From NCBI RefSeq assembly GCF_023715145.1, contig NZ_JAMBNP010000008.1:186001-250000 (forward strand): 64,000 bases of DNA, given 5' to 3'. Positions 7,757-18,000 of this stretch are shown here, in pieces; the stretch's first letter is position 1; each line of letters opens with the position of its first letter. The position numbers and the translations under genes are program-made. Under the pieces are notes generated by a model. That model made no database searches, was not told the DNA's origin, and saw only the letters and a list, made by a program, of their open reading frames with translations. The stretch is from Paenibacillus glycanilyticus (GTDB lineage: Bacteria; Bacillota; Bacilli; Paenibacillales; Paenibacillaceae).

Positions 7757-9715
7757 CTATATCGCTATATCGCTAACCTGAACGCCATCCGGCAGCACGC
7801 TTAGTACCTGCTTGCGCACAGTATCGTCGTTCAGCTGCTGACCGAAGATAACTACGGAGCCACGGTCTTCACGTGCTCGAATCAGGCGGCCTATGCCTTG
7901 TCTCAACCGCAGCAGCATATAAGGCATGTCGACATCCGAGAACGGATTCGCTGCATCGCTGCGTCTTGCTTCAAAGACGGGATCATTCGGCGGGAATGGC
8001 AGCGACCACATAATCACCTGTGACAGCGACGGCCCGGGTATATCAAGCCCCTCCCACAATGTTACCGCGCATAGTACGCTGGTCTCATCGTTTTGGAATT
8101 CAGCGATGAGATGACTAATCTCGGCTGATCCCTCAAACAAGAAGCGGTAGCCGTCAGTCAGACCACGTTCCGCTGCTTCCTTACCGAACTGCTCGAGTTC
8201 TTCCATGGAGGGAAACAGGAATAACGTACGCCCGCCTTGTTGCCCCAGCAGCTTATCCGCAGCACTCATCTTGTCTTCCCAGCTCAAATCGGCTTGCGAC
8301 TCGCGTGGCAAAAGCACCTGCATTTGTTCCTCGTATTCGTATGGAGAAGGTACTGAGAAGGATAAAGCCTGTTCAATGCCCAAGCTCTCCTTGATATAGT
8401 CGAAAGCTCCTCCAACGGACAGCGTTGCCGACGAGAACACAATTGGCATCTTCTTCGAGAAGACCTGCTCCTTCAGCACTTCCTTCACCCATCTTGGCAT
8501 GATGACCAACGTAAGCCCGTCCTTGTCTTCGGAAGCCCAGCTGATCGGTTTCTCTTCCCGTTTGAATAAGGATAAGGCGAATTGAATCATTTCGATATGC
8601 TCTTCCACAATCTTGAGCTGGTAATCGTCGATCGTGAACAGGCCGCTTTCGAAAACCAGCTCCTCTTCAATAGACGACAGCACATCCTGTAGGCGATTCA
8701 CTTCGCGAACAAGCTCAGGATTCCAGAGCAATTCCTTCCGGCTCGATGCCGGAACGGCTTTACTATGGCGGGCAAGCAGCGCGAATAAGTGATCGCTTTG
8801 CACAATGGCTTCTTCCACTGCCAGCGCCAGCGATTCCCGGATCTCATCTTGCAGCAGGCGCGTAATAATGCTCTCGAACACCGCATGGTTCATTTTGTAT
8901 GTTAACGCCTTCTGAGCCGCTGTCTCCAGAAGATGTCCTTCGTCAAAAACAACCGAGCTATGCTCAGGCAGAAGCGGAAGCTGACCCTCGCGTTTGCGAG
9001 CCTCATAGGTCCATACATGTTCCATATAGAAGTCATGCGAGCAAATAATCAGATCGGCAGCCTTCCGGTAATGATCGCGCGACAGCGTTTGTCCGCAGCG
9101 ATGTCTTCTATCGCAAACCAGGCAATCCTGGAATACATCCCAGCCTAACTTCACCCATTGCCCGTCGTTTAATGACGGGTAATCTTTACGGTTGCCGTAA
9201 GGATGAAAGCTTTGCATCGTTTCCGGCTTATGCACGAAGGACGGCAGCTCGCGGAAGATCTCGTCAAACGCTTCAGCATCCTCATCAAAGGCCGCTCGGG
9301 CGTCATCCAGTTTATTCAAGCAAATATATTGATCGGGCGATTTCCCGAGGCGTGCATCAATGGTAAATTCCAGATACCGGGCAAGCTTGGCAATATCCCC
9401 TTCCGGCTTCACAAGCTGCTCAATCAGAGACTCGTCCGCGCAAGCGATGATGGCCGGCTTTCTTGTATAACGGGCATAGCTGATAGCATACAGCAAATAG
9501 GCAAGTGTTTTCCCCGTGCCTACGCCAGCCTCCGCGAAGATCGTCTGTTTCTCGGCGTAAGCTCTCTCAAGCTGGAAGGCCATATAGATCTGCTCATCGC
9601 GAACCTCGAATCCCGCTTCAGGCAGCTGTTCATAAAAGACATCCGCAATCCAGTCGCTTGCCTGCTGAATGAATGGAAGCTTCGGATCAAACTCAAATGG
9701 ATAATGATTGCTCAC
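7757..9715 (-). CDS. DinG/XPD-type Fe-S ATP-dependent DNA helicase
   Basis: A 652-residue superfamily 2 helicase of the DinG/YoaA group, predicted to unwind DNA 5'-3' in repair or replication restart. The Walker A motif GVGTGKT is at residues 64-70, the DEAH-box variant VVFDEGH follows near 250, and motif VI (QGIGRLIRAREDRG) near 610. Cysteines in YICLNKLDD and in DCLVCDRRHRCG form the four-cysteine pattern for a 4Fe-4S cluster. The 3'-5' exonuclease domain found at the N-terminus of Bacillus DinG is absent, so the short DinG/YoaA form fits better. The start is a GTG at 9715, ten bases after GGAGG. It is monocistronic with its own terminator. Confidence 0.92.
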   Translation of the reverse strand: MSNHYPFEFDPKLPFIQQASDWIADVFYEQLPEAGFEVRDEQIYMAFQLERAYAEKQTIFAEAGVGTGKTLAYLLYAISYARYTRKPAIIACADESLIEQLVKPEGDIAKLARYLEFTIDARLGKSPDQYICLNKLDDARAAFDEDAEAFDEIFRELPSFVHKPETMQSFHPYGNRKDYPSLNDGQWVKLGWDVFQDCLVCDRRHRCGQTLSRDHYRKAADLIICSHDFYMEHVWTYEARKREGQLPLLPEHSSVVFDEGHLLETAAQKALTYKMNHAVFESIITRLLQDEIRESLALAVEEAIVQSDHLFALLARHSKAVPASSRKELLWNPELVREVNRLQDVLSSIEEELVFESGLFTIDDYQLKIVEEHIEMIQFALSLFKREEKPISWASEDKDGLTLVIMPRWVKEVLKEQVFSKKMPIVFSSATLSVGGAFDYIKESLGIEQALSFSVPSPYEYEEQMQVLLPRESQADLSWEDKMSAADKLLGQQGGRTLFLFPSMEELEQFGKEAAERGLTDGYRFLFEGSAEISHLIAEFQNDETSVLCAVTLWEGLDIPGPSLSQVIMWSLPFPPNDPVFEARRSDAANPFSDVDMPYMLLRLRQGIGRLIRAREDRGSVVIFGQQLNDDTVRKQVLSVLPDGVQVSDIAI

Positions 9716-9793
9716 TTATAACGTTCCTCCATACAAGCACAAACGGCTGCGTCTCGTACGCAGCCGTCCGGCTTGTCCCCCATAGTTGTAAGC

Positions 9794-10012
9794 TTAAAAT
9801 TCCGATTTCGGCTTGCGCGGCTTTGGCTTTGCTTTTTTTTGCAATGCCGGCAAGTGCTTCATGCTTCGTGCCATAGGACCCTTGCACATCGGACACAATT
9901 GATCTTCAGCGGCCATTTCATCCCGAACCCACGCTTTACAGTCCGGATTTTTGCATTTCAAAATTTTCGTCGGTATTAACTTCGGTTTCGTGATGTCCTC
10001 GCTTGTAGCCAC
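9794..10012 (-). CDS. YdjO-like small zinc-ribbon protein
   Basis: A 72-residue protein with two cysteine pairs, CKNPDC near residues 20-25 and CPMC near 40-43, spaced as a zinc ribbon. It ends in a lysine/proline-rich tail. This arrangement, with a WVRDEM-type segment between the pairs, matches the Bacillus YdjO family, whose founding member is reported as cold-inducible. The start appears to be GTG after an AAGGAAAGGG site. No molecular function is established for the family. Confidence 0.75.
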   Translation of the reverse strand: MATSEDITKPKLIPTKILKCKNPDCKAWVRDEMAAEDQLCPMCKGPMARSMKHLPALQKKAKPKPRKPKSEF

Positions 10013-10168
10013 TTTTTTGCATCCCTTTCCTTAAAACACGTAAAAAACAAACTTCGATTAATATATCACTTCCGAGGCGCTTAAGTCAAAGGAACTTCGG
10101 TGAAATAGGAAGAAAAAGCCCGCCTCGCATTGAGGTGAATTATTCACGCTATTTGGTCAATTTCTTCA

Positions 10169-10780
10169 CTATCCCAGCCGGACCGCAGAAGCGATCGACC
10201 AGATGCCAAAAGCGAGCAGAAGAATGCCGGATAAGACATTGATCCATCTCATTGCGCGCTGGTTCAAAGCTCTTCTAACCGTGCCTACCAGTGTCGCCAG
10301 CGTGAGCCACCAAAGCACGGAACCAAGGAAAATGCCCAGAACGAGCAGGAGTGAGTCGCCTATTGTTGCATCTGCCGAATGCTGAATGCCCGCAAAGATC
10401 GCAACAAACGATAAGATGGTCATTGGATTGGTCAGCGTCAGGAAGAAGGTCGTCAAATAAGCTTTGAGCAGGCCATTGTTTAATTGGGGATCATGACCGC
10501 TGGCCGGAAGGGCTCGAATGGATTGATAACCCAGATAACAAAGAAATATTCCGCCGATTAACCGGATCCATAGCTGCTGATCAACAAGGACGTTCGTTAA
10601 CGCCGTGAACCCCACCGCAGCAATAAGGCCATACACCGCATCGGCAGACGCTGCTCCCAAACCGGATAAGACGCCATACGGCCTGCCCTGGTTAATCGTT
10701 CTTTTCATGCATAACACGCCAATCGGCCCAACTGGAGCCGCAATGGACAGACCTACAAGGACCCCGCTCCACATACTCAT
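10169..10780 (-). CDS. LysE/RhtB family amino-acid exporter
   Basis: A 203-residue inner-membrane protein with about six hydrophobic helices. The N-terminal GLSIAAPVGPIGVLCMKRTI matches the LysE/RhtB family signature, with the charged re-entrant region after it. It would export an amino acid or a small metabolite; the substrate cannot be told. GGAG lies nine bases before the ATG. A TATAAT at about 10829 (minus strand) suggests its own promoter, so it may not belong to the riboswitch operon that ends just upstream. Confidence 0.9.
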   Translation of the reverse strand: MSMWSGVLVGLSIAAPVGPIGVLCMKRTINQGRPYGVLSGLGAASADAVYGLIAAVGFTALTNVLVDQQLWIRLIGGIFLCYLGYQSIRALPASGHDPQLNNGLLKAYLTTFFLTLTNPMTILSFVAIFAGIQHSADATIGDSLLLVLGIFLGSVLWWLTLATLVGTVRRALNQRAMRWINVLSGILLLAFGIWSIASAVRLG

Positions 10781-10838
10781 GCAGATTTACTCCGCTCTCT
10801 CTTTTTTACGTATATCATTGTCCATTATAGCATTCTTT

Positions 10839-11573
10839 CTATCTGTCTATCAGACCATATTTCAACTTAATACGGTCCAGCTTCTCAATCATTGGTTTTG
10901 AGAGAATGAATAGAAATATCGCCGTAGCCGCGGCATGAATCAGATCGAACCAAAAGCCCGAAACATAAGTTGCAATCAAAGCCTCTCTTGATAGGGTCGG
11001 AGTAAACATAAGCATCGAGCCTATGTTAATAATACCTCCGTAAATTACAAAGGTCGCAAGTCCTCCGAACACAGATAAGGAAAGCCTTTTTTTCCGAAGC
11101 CAGCCTTTCCTGAAGAGGAGACCTGCTATAAAACCGATGATGCCAAAGCAGAACATTTGCCATGGTGTCCACGGTCCCTGACCGAAAAAGAAGTTAGATA
11201 CGAAGCCAGTTGTCGCTCCGACTAGAAATCCGGCTTCCGGTCCAAAGCTGACACCCGCGATAATAACAATGGCGGCCACGGGCTTAAACTGCGGAAGCAT
11301 AAAGAATGCGGCCCTTCCAGCAACGGCAATGGCAGACAACACGGCAATTACGATAAGCTCGCGGGCTTGAGGCTTTCTCTTCTCGAACACCATGGCAAAC
11401 GGAAGCATTGTATAAAGAATAATAAGAAGGCTGATAAAATAATATTTCCGGTCGTCCAGTGCATATACGCCAAACAGAATGGTGGCCGGTATGATGACAA
11501 AAATAAGGAATGCGGATACGAGAGTTCTTCTGCCGAACCGACTATTCGTTTTCTCTAACCGTGATTCTTGCAT
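10839..11573 (-). CDS. ECF transporter S component, probable cobalamin-specific (CbrT-like)
   Basis: A 244-residue integral membrane protein with about six helices, the substrate-binding component of an energy-coupling-factor importer. The central segment with GVSFGPEAGFLVGATTG and then GQGPWTPWQMF is typical of the S-component group that includes the cobalamin-specific CbrT. Placement as the last gene of a cobalamin-riboswitch operon supports corrinoid as substrate; specificity itself is inferred. The ATG at 11573 overlaps the end of the fused ATPase gene by 19 bases, so translation is probably coupled. Together with the ATPase and EcfT it makes a dedicated, complete (group I) ECF importer. 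Confidence 0.85.
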   Translation of the reverse strand: MQESRLEKTNSRFGRRTLVSAFLIFVIIPATILFGVYALDDRKYYFISLLIILYTMLPFAMVFEKRKPQARELIVIAVLSAIAVAGRAAFFMLPQFKPVAAIVIIAGVSFGPEAGFLVGATTGFVSNFFFGQGPWTPWQMFCFGIIGFIAGLLFRKGWLRKKRLSLSVFGGLATFVIYGGIINIGSMLMFTPTLSREALIATYVSGFWFDLIHAAATAIFLFILSKPMIEKLDRIKLKYGLIDR

Positions 11574-13225
11574 CGCCTAATCACGTCCTCTACCGTAACT
11601 GCGCTCTTCCAAACATGACGCACCATCCGGTTTGCCGCCGTTGTGTAGAAGCTGTTCCCCGCAAAGAATGTCTTTGCCTGCCCGCTTGTCGTAATACTCC
11701 CGTCAAAGAACATGGCGCAGACATCCGCATACTTGGCACAGAACTCAATATCATGGGATACCATTATTATCGTAACTCCTTGGGCGTTAAGCTTTTTCAA
11801 ATAAGATGCCAGCTTATCCTTGAAGAAGCTGTCGAGGCCTTTGGTCGGCTCATCCAGGAGGAGAATGCGCGGCTCAAGCAGCAGCACTTTGGCAAGCGCC
11901 GCTCTCTGCTGCTCTCCGCCGCTTAGATCATAAGGATGCATCCCCAGCAGATTCTGGAGCTCAAGAAACTCGCTTATTGCGAAGACTTTGTCCGCCTTCT
12001 CCTCCCTTGTTAAAGAAGATTGGACCAGCATTTCCGCTAAATCCTGTTCAACAGTCTTCTTCACGAACAAATGCTGCGGGTTTTGAGGCAGATAGGCCAG
12101 GTTACTCTGGTACAGTTCTTTGAAACTCATGGAAGCAGCGTTTTTCCCGCCAATATACACCTTGCCCCGGTATGGCTGGTACAGCCCGCCAGCAAGCGAT
12201 AAAGCCGTAGTCTTGCCCGTACCATTCCCCCCGACCAGACAGTAGAACTGTCCTTCGGCAACCTCAAAAGACAAATCTTTAATGACATCAGGCCCGTTCT
12301 TCTCATATTTGAACCATATATCTTTAAACCGGACGGCAGGCTGTTTAACCGATGATATTATGGCTGTAACTGCCTCCTCCCTCACAAAAGACCTATTTGT
12401 AATGTAGCGGTCAAGCCACTGACGTCCTTCTTTCACGGTAACCGGATAGGAAGAGTCTTGCGTCACTCCGGCGTAGATTTGCATCGGCGAAGGCACTGCT
12501 GTAAACATCGGATGGTTCATATGCCATAAAGCTTCTCCGGCTTTCCGCGGGTTATCGTCCACAATAACCTTGCCTTCATCCATAACGATAAACCGGTCCG
12601 ATACAGGCAGTACTTCTTCCAATCGATGCTCCGTCATAATGATGGTCGTCCCAAGCTCCCGGTTAATTTTCCGCAATGTCTCGATGAAGTCCGCTGCCGC
12701 TATAGGATCAAGCTGGGAAGTAGGTTCATCAAGCAGAAGCACAGTCGGATGCATGGCCATCATAGAGGCGAGATTGAGCAACTGCTTCTGTCCACCGGAC
12801 AACTCTGTCACACTCTTGTGGAACCAGTTCTGTATGCCGAAAAAGCTTGCCGTCTCCGCGACGCGAAGCCGGATCGCCTGTTGATCCAGACCTAAGCTTT
12901 CGAGGCCAAAAGCAAGTTCATGCCAAACCTTATCCGTTACGATGCCATTGTCCGGATTTTGCAGTACAAAACCAATCTCGGATGCCTGTTGACGCTGGTC
13001 CAGCCCTTCAATCGGCAGCCCACGAAAGTTGATCTTGCCTTCTCGCTCTCCATGGGGGGACAAAATAGGCTTCAGTTGGCGGAGTAAAGTGCTCTTCCCG
13101 CTTCCGGATTTCCCGCCAATCGTGATGAACTCGCCGCTTTGAATCGTCAACTGAATATGATATATAGCTTTCCTCGCCTGAAGAGGGAAGGTAAAGCTTA
13201 CATCTTCGATGCGATAGATTTCCAC
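11555..13225 (-). CDS. ECF transporter ATPase, two ABC domains fused
   Basis: A 556-residue tandem ATPase (EcfA and EcfA' in one chain) powering the ECF importer at the inner membrane. Domain 1 (about 1-250) has Walker A GKSGSGKST, signature ELSGGQKQLL and Walker B VLLLDEPTSQLDP; domain 2 (about 305-550) has GGNGTGKTT, DLSGGEQQRAAL and ILLLDEPTKGLD. Both sites keep the catalytic Glu and the His switch (TEHRL, VSHDI), so both should hydrolyse ATP. The frame opens upstream at 13267, but GGAGG is followed seven bases later by the GTG at 13225. That start overlaps ecfT by 28 bases. It sits between ecfT and the S component. Confidence 0.93.
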   Translation of the reverse strand: MEIYRIEDVSFTFPLQARKAIYHIQLTIQSGEFITIGGKSGSGKSTLLRQLKPILSPHGEREGKINFRGLPIEGLDQRQQASEIGFVLQNPDNGIVTDKVWHELAFGLESLGLDQQAIRLRVAETASFFGIQNWFHKSVTELSGGQKQLLNLASMMAMHPTVLLLDEPTSQLDPIAAADFIETLRKINRELGTTIIMTEHRLEEVLPVSDRFIVMDEGKVIVDDNPRKAGEALWHMNHPMFTAVPSPMQIYAGVTQDSSYPVTVKEGRQWLDRYITNRSFVREEAVTAIISSVKQPAVRFKDIWFKYEKNGPDVIKDLSFEVAEGQFYCLVGGNGTGKTTALSLAGGLYQPYRGKVYIGGKNAASMSFKELYQSNLAYLPQNPQHLFVKKTVEQDLAEMLVQSSLTREEKADKVFAISEFLELQNLLGMHPYDLSGGEQQRAALAKVLLLEPRILLLDEPTKGLDSFFKDKLASYLKKLNAQGVTIIMVSHDIEFCAKYADVCAMFFDGSITTSGQAKTFFAGNSFYTTAANRMVRHVWKSAVTVEDVIRRCKNHG

Positions 13226-14091
13226 TTGATTGCCTCCATCATATGTTGAATAACCGGCATCATACATAAACCTAAGTAAGCTGCATAGATGAGGATGCTA
13301 AACGGCGTAACCTCAGCTGTTTGTACCGAAGGGAAAAACCGCATCGTATTCTCGCCGTTCACCTCCCCAATGACAACAATGATAATTAGGCTGAGCATAA
13401 CTGCCATAAAACCTTTATCCCGATTATCGAGCCGGTACAGCGAATAGCTGGTACGTCTGGGTAATCCATACCCTCTGGATTTCATGGAATCAGCCGTCTC
13501 GATCGCGTTCTCCAGCGCCCAGGTTGTCATAATCGACAGAATGGTCAGCCCGTTCCTTGCACGCCGAAGCAAGTTGCCTTGTGATACATCCTTGCCGATA
13601 CTTCGCTGGGCATAAGAAATCCGTCTAATCTGATCCTTGTACCGAGGCACAAATCTAAGCACCATAGATAAGATAAGCGATAATGCTGGAATCAGCTTCC
13701 CGAACAGATAAATAAATTTGTCCGAAGTCATAACCGCATTGTAGCAGGAGAACCAGATGAGGACCGTTATAAGCATGCAAGCTGACGAGATCCCATACAA
13801 AATAGATTCCAGCGTAATCGGGTTGCCGCTTTTTAAATAGAACAGAATCGTTACCCCTGCGTGATTAAAAGCAGGATTAAACAGGGCTGCGGCAAGCAGC
13901 AGCGGAAGCATGTACAGCAACTGAAAACGAACCGCTCTCCTGCCCCGAAGCATGATGGAGTAACAAGAGGCACTGACAAGTGATATAACCTGCATGATGG
14001 GATGAACGAAGAACATGCCAAACAGCAGCACCGCTGTAAAATATACAAAGTTAATCAGAGGGTGATAGCCGGCAAAACCATTTCGGTTCAT
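13198..14091 (-). CDS. ecfT: ECF transporter transmembrane protein EcfT
   Basis: A 297-residue membrane protein, the T component that couples the ATPases to the S component. It has four to six hydrophobic helices and ends its cytoplasmic coupling region with ADSMKSRGYG, the short Ala/Ser-Arg-Gly motif that docks onto the ATPases in EcfT proteins. The start codon overlaps the stop of the DUF4430 gene in an ATGA (14088-14091), and its own end overlaps the ATPase gene, so the membrane and surface parts are tightly coupled in one transcript. Confidence 0.93.
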   Translation of the reverse strand: MNRNGFAGYHPLINFVYFTAVLLFGMFFVHPIMQVISLVSASCYSIMLRGRRAVRFQLLYMLPLLLAAALFNPAFNHAGVTILFYLKSGNPITLESILYGISSACMLITVLIWFSCYNAVMTSDKFIYLFGKLIPALSLILSMVLRFVPRYKDQIRRISYAQRSIGKDVSQGNLLRRARNGLTILSIMTTWALENAIETADSMKSRGYGLPRRTSYSLYRLDNRDKGFMAVMLSLIIIVVIGEVNGENTMRFFPSVQTAEVTPFSILIYAAYLGLCMMPVIQHMMEAIKWKSIASKM

Positions 14092-15029
14092 GACTTATCT
14101 CCTACTCCTGCGCTATATCCGCCAACATCGCGCCCCAGATCACAGGTGTACACCCACTCTACAATATCTCCGTCCTTAAGCGCGTAACGGCTGGCACCAT
14201 AATTCGGGAACCATCCGTTCACTTTATACATCCAACCGCTAAGCTCTCCGCAGTCGAATTCGTAGATATTATTAATACCCTCTATATAGTTACTGTTATA
14301 GATGGGCGTCATCTCGAATTCCATATGAATCTTGTTTTTCTTCATTTCCCGCAAAAGCACGTCAAATACCGACTCCCCTTCATAAAAGGTAACCTTCTGC
14401 GCTTTATAAATCATGCCGTCCTTCGGTAGAACTTCGCGCTTATCTTCGTTGAAGCTATCCAGATTATTCAGTATCGTTGCAGCAGATACCGACAAGGTTA
14501 CGGTTAAAGACTTATTCTTATCGATCTCAACGTCCTGCCACTCGACCGGCTGGGGCTTACCCGACGGTACAGGGTCCGTCTGATATTTGTCCTTCCCTTC
14601 CGGTGTGGCGGCGGGAGGCTTTGTAGCCGGCGTAGTCTCTGTCCCTTTGCCCGAATCGGTGACTCCGACAGATGGTTTAGCCGATGCCGATGGCGCAGGT
14701 GAAGCTTTGGGCACGTTCGAGGGCTCGGGAGATTGCTCTTCAGTATTGCCACTGCTAGCCGTTTCTGTTGGCTGAGGGTACTCCTTGGTGTCAGACTGCT
14801 CCTGAACCGAAGATATGGGATCCGATGAAGCTGATTCGAAAGGTTGTTGTCCCGACAACGCTGGGTTCGTCGAGCTGTCTGGTGACGCGGTAATTGCCGC
14901 ATCTTCCGTAGAAACTGGAACTGCTGCGATATACTTCTCTGATGAGGGGCCGTTAGCGTAATTTCCTCCCCAGAAGTAGGCAATCGCCAAGACCCCGACG
15001 ATAAGCATGGCGGTAATTTTCTTGTTCAT
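14088..15029 (-). CDS. Membrane-anchored DUF4430 (transcobalamin C-terminal-like) protein
   Basis: A 313-residue exported protein. An N-terminal hydrophobic segment (about residues 6-22) anchors or exports it, followed by a low-complexity linker rich in Ser, Pro, Thr and Glu (about 25-165) that could span the wall. The C-terminal 140 residues form a DUF4430 domain, the fold of the C-terminal beta domain of transcobalamin and intrinsic factor, with the hallmarks SGWMYKVNGWFPNYGAS and LKDGDIVEW. No lipobox cysteine is present. The frame opens at a GTG at 15041; AGGTGG stands eight bases before the ATG at 15029. As it precedes ecfT directly (ATGA overlap), passing corrinoid from the wall protein to the ECF importer is a plausible role. 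Confidence 0.88.
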   Translation of the reverse strand: MNKKITAMLIVGVLAIAYFWGGNYANGPSSEKYIAAVPVSTEDAAITASPDSSTNPALSGQQPFESASSDPISSVQEQSDTKEYPQPTETASSGNTEEQSPEPSNVPKASPAPSASAKPSVGVTDSGKGTETTPATKPPAATPEGKDKYQTDPVPSGKPQPVEWQDVEIDKNKSLTVTLSVSAATILNNLDSFNEDKREVLPKDGMIYKAQKVTFYEGESVFDVLLREMKKNKIHMEFEMTPIYNSNYIEGINNIYEFDCGELSGWMYKVNGWFPNYGASRYALKDGDIVEWVYTCDLGRDVGGYSAGVGDKS

Positions 15030-15098
15030 CCTGTTTCCCACCTCTAAATATAGAAATAACGAAGCAAGGGCATACGAATGCCCTTGCGAAGATCAAGC

Positions 15099-18000
15099 TT
15101 ATTGCACATCTGTCATGTCATACAACCGTTTGATGCCGCTCTTGAAGCGGTCATAAGCAACAAGAGCATAAAAAGCTTGATCCGTTGCCATCAGATCTAC
15201 TTCGCCAGGCTGAGCCCCGCCGTTGCCGGTACTTCCCGATTTCACATGATAGAATCCGCCGTCTGAAGCCGAATAGCTAAGCAAAGCGTTCAAGACAGAA
15301 TGCCCATTCTTCACAAAACGAGTGTCCGTGTGCGGATCAATGCCAAGAGCAGTTAATGCAACAACAACCTGAGACGCGCTTTCTGAATTAACGGCTCCAC
15401 CGCTTGCATACCCGCCATCGGCCCGTTGTGCTTTCGAAAGCCATGCCGTACCGCGATCAACAGCTTCTTTTACAGTCGTATTGGAAGCATAATAGGGAGC
15501 AAATGCTTGCAATACCATCGCCGTAATATCGGGATCCGCTTCAGAAGGCTTCTCTCCAAGCGCCCAGCCTCCGCTTTCGATCTCGCGACTAAGAATAAAA
15601 TCAACTAAGAGCTCCTTAGTAGTCTGTGTCTTCACACTGGCATCAGTCGGTATGGAGTAACCGTTACTGTCTAGCGCAATCAATGCGAAGATTGGACCAT
15701 TGATTCCTTGCTTAATGACTGTCTCATAATCGGCAAGCGGCTTTGTCAGATTATAACCAGCCACATTGTGTACATCTTTGCCGATAGCCGTTAAGGCCAG
15801 AATGACTCGATCATATTCCGTGTACTTTACCGAGTGAAGCTTGCCTTGTTTTTCTTTTACGGACTGTTCAACGTTCGAATAATACTTGGAGAAATAGGAA
15901 TCAGATACGGGTATTCCGGAACGAGCTAACCCCAAGACTGTCCATTCTCCCCCAACGCTCGCTATGACCGGGTCCGTTACCGCCTTCTGCAAAAAGGCAG
16001 CTGTTGTCTTGATTTGGCCTTGTACTTCCAGCTGCTTGGCATCAACCGGGTTGCTGCCGGCAGATTGCTTGTAATCATAAGAACGTATGGCCACAACGGC
16101 TGCCATCTCGCGTGTCACTTTGGCATGCGGATCAAACTTGCCGCCTGATCCTTGCATCAAGCCAGTATGCACTATCGTTGCGATATCTGACTGCGCCCAT
16201 ACCGATGCAGCCTGCAAATCATTTATCGCTGTTTCAGGTACTGTTGCTTTGATACCAAGCGCCCGAACAATTGTCACGGCCATCTCTTCACGGGTAATGC
16301 TTGCATTAGGATTAAAATGCTGCTGATACCCGTTCATATATCCAGCTTGTGCAACCGCGTTGACATATGGCGCAAACCAGTCTTTTGATGTAACATCGCT
16401 AAACCCTGCTGTTGAATCCGTTGTTGGCAACGCTAGTACGGACACGAGCATTTTTGCAAATTCCGCTCTGGTAACGAAGTCTGTAGGATGAAACTTACCG
16501 CCACTGCCCTGTACGGAGCCTTTGTCCGATGCTTGCTCAATCGCCTTCTTAGCCCAGTTCGAGATCTGGGAGGCGTCGGAGTATAGTTTCTCTAGTTTCG
16601 ATTTCGGAGGCGTGCCTGTTTCGCCAGAACCGCCTTCTGTATCACCGTTGCCTTCCCCAATACCGTTATTATTGCCGTTCTCGCCAGGCGTTTCCCAGTC
16701 GCCCGGATCTACCCCAAGATCGATACCAAGATCGGTTGTATAACGCCATTGAAGCTTATCTCCATCCTTCAATTCGTAGAGGCTTGCTCCAATGTTCGGG
16801 TAAACACCGTTAACGTTATACATCCAGCCGCTGCCGCTGCCATGGTCGAATTCACCATCACCGTCAATAGACTGTAAATAAACGCTGTTGTATTTCGGAG
16901 TGAAGACATACTCGTACGTTAATCCTCTGTTGTCTAATATTCGTTTGAGTACGCTCCACGCAGTATCGCCGGAAAGCAGCTCAATCTTGGTGTTTGAAAC
17001 GGTGTAGCCTTTGTTAATTGTTAATTTATCAACGGATAATGTTACATATTTAGTCGCTGACGGCGGAGGGTTGCTGCCTCCCCCATCTACCACGATCGTG
17101 CTTTCGGCAAAAGCAACATAGTCGGTAAAATGCTTCGTTTTTATAATCAGATCAGTGCCGTTATCATACGCGTATTCATTTTTGCCGCTTGAAAGGCCTA
17201 ATGCATCGTTTGCATATTTTGTAATAGAAGTCGCGACGCCGCCTTCGATATACGCCGCGCTTTTTCCGCCCATTCCTCTAAGTGTCAATGTGACGAACTG
17301 GCTGAATTGCACGCGCGCGCTTCCGCCCATAGAGAAGGCAACGGATACTTGATCAAGTTTCTTACCGCTGGCAATAATTGAACTTAACTGAGCTTTCAAG
17401 GCGATGTCATTAGAATTTAAGGTAGTAAGCAAATGAATGCCCGCAGAATCTCCCGATGATACTTGAGTGCCTTGTGAAATAAGTAAAGAATTATTGCCTT
17501 TTATTGCTTCAATTTGGGGCAAGGAGGTGTTAAGCGGGAGGCTCAGCTTCACATCGGATATTTTCCCGCTTGGAATTGAAATACCGATTTGTTTACTGCC
17601 GTCTGCTGCTGTAACTGGAATGCGGTAATTCACTGAATCATCCGGGACGGATACTTGCGGCGTATTGCCTGGAGGCAATGCCAGATCCCCTGGATTCGCA
17701 GGTTGATCCGTAGAAAGGGTAACATCCGTCATGTCATACAGGGAATGCTTCTGTTTCAGGAAGCGGTCATAAGCAACAAGGGCATAGGTGTCTTGATCGG
17801 TCGCCATTCCGTTGACGCCGCCAGTCTTTGTATGTCTGAATCCGCCGTTTGGCAGAGCATACAGCAGGAGGGCATCGATAAGAGATTGGCCATTCTTCAC
17901 AAAATGAGGATCCGAATGGGAATCAATGCCTAATGCGCTGAGCGCAACAATAACCTGTGCAATACTTTCACTTGAAGAATATCCGCCGTCAATGCCGCTT

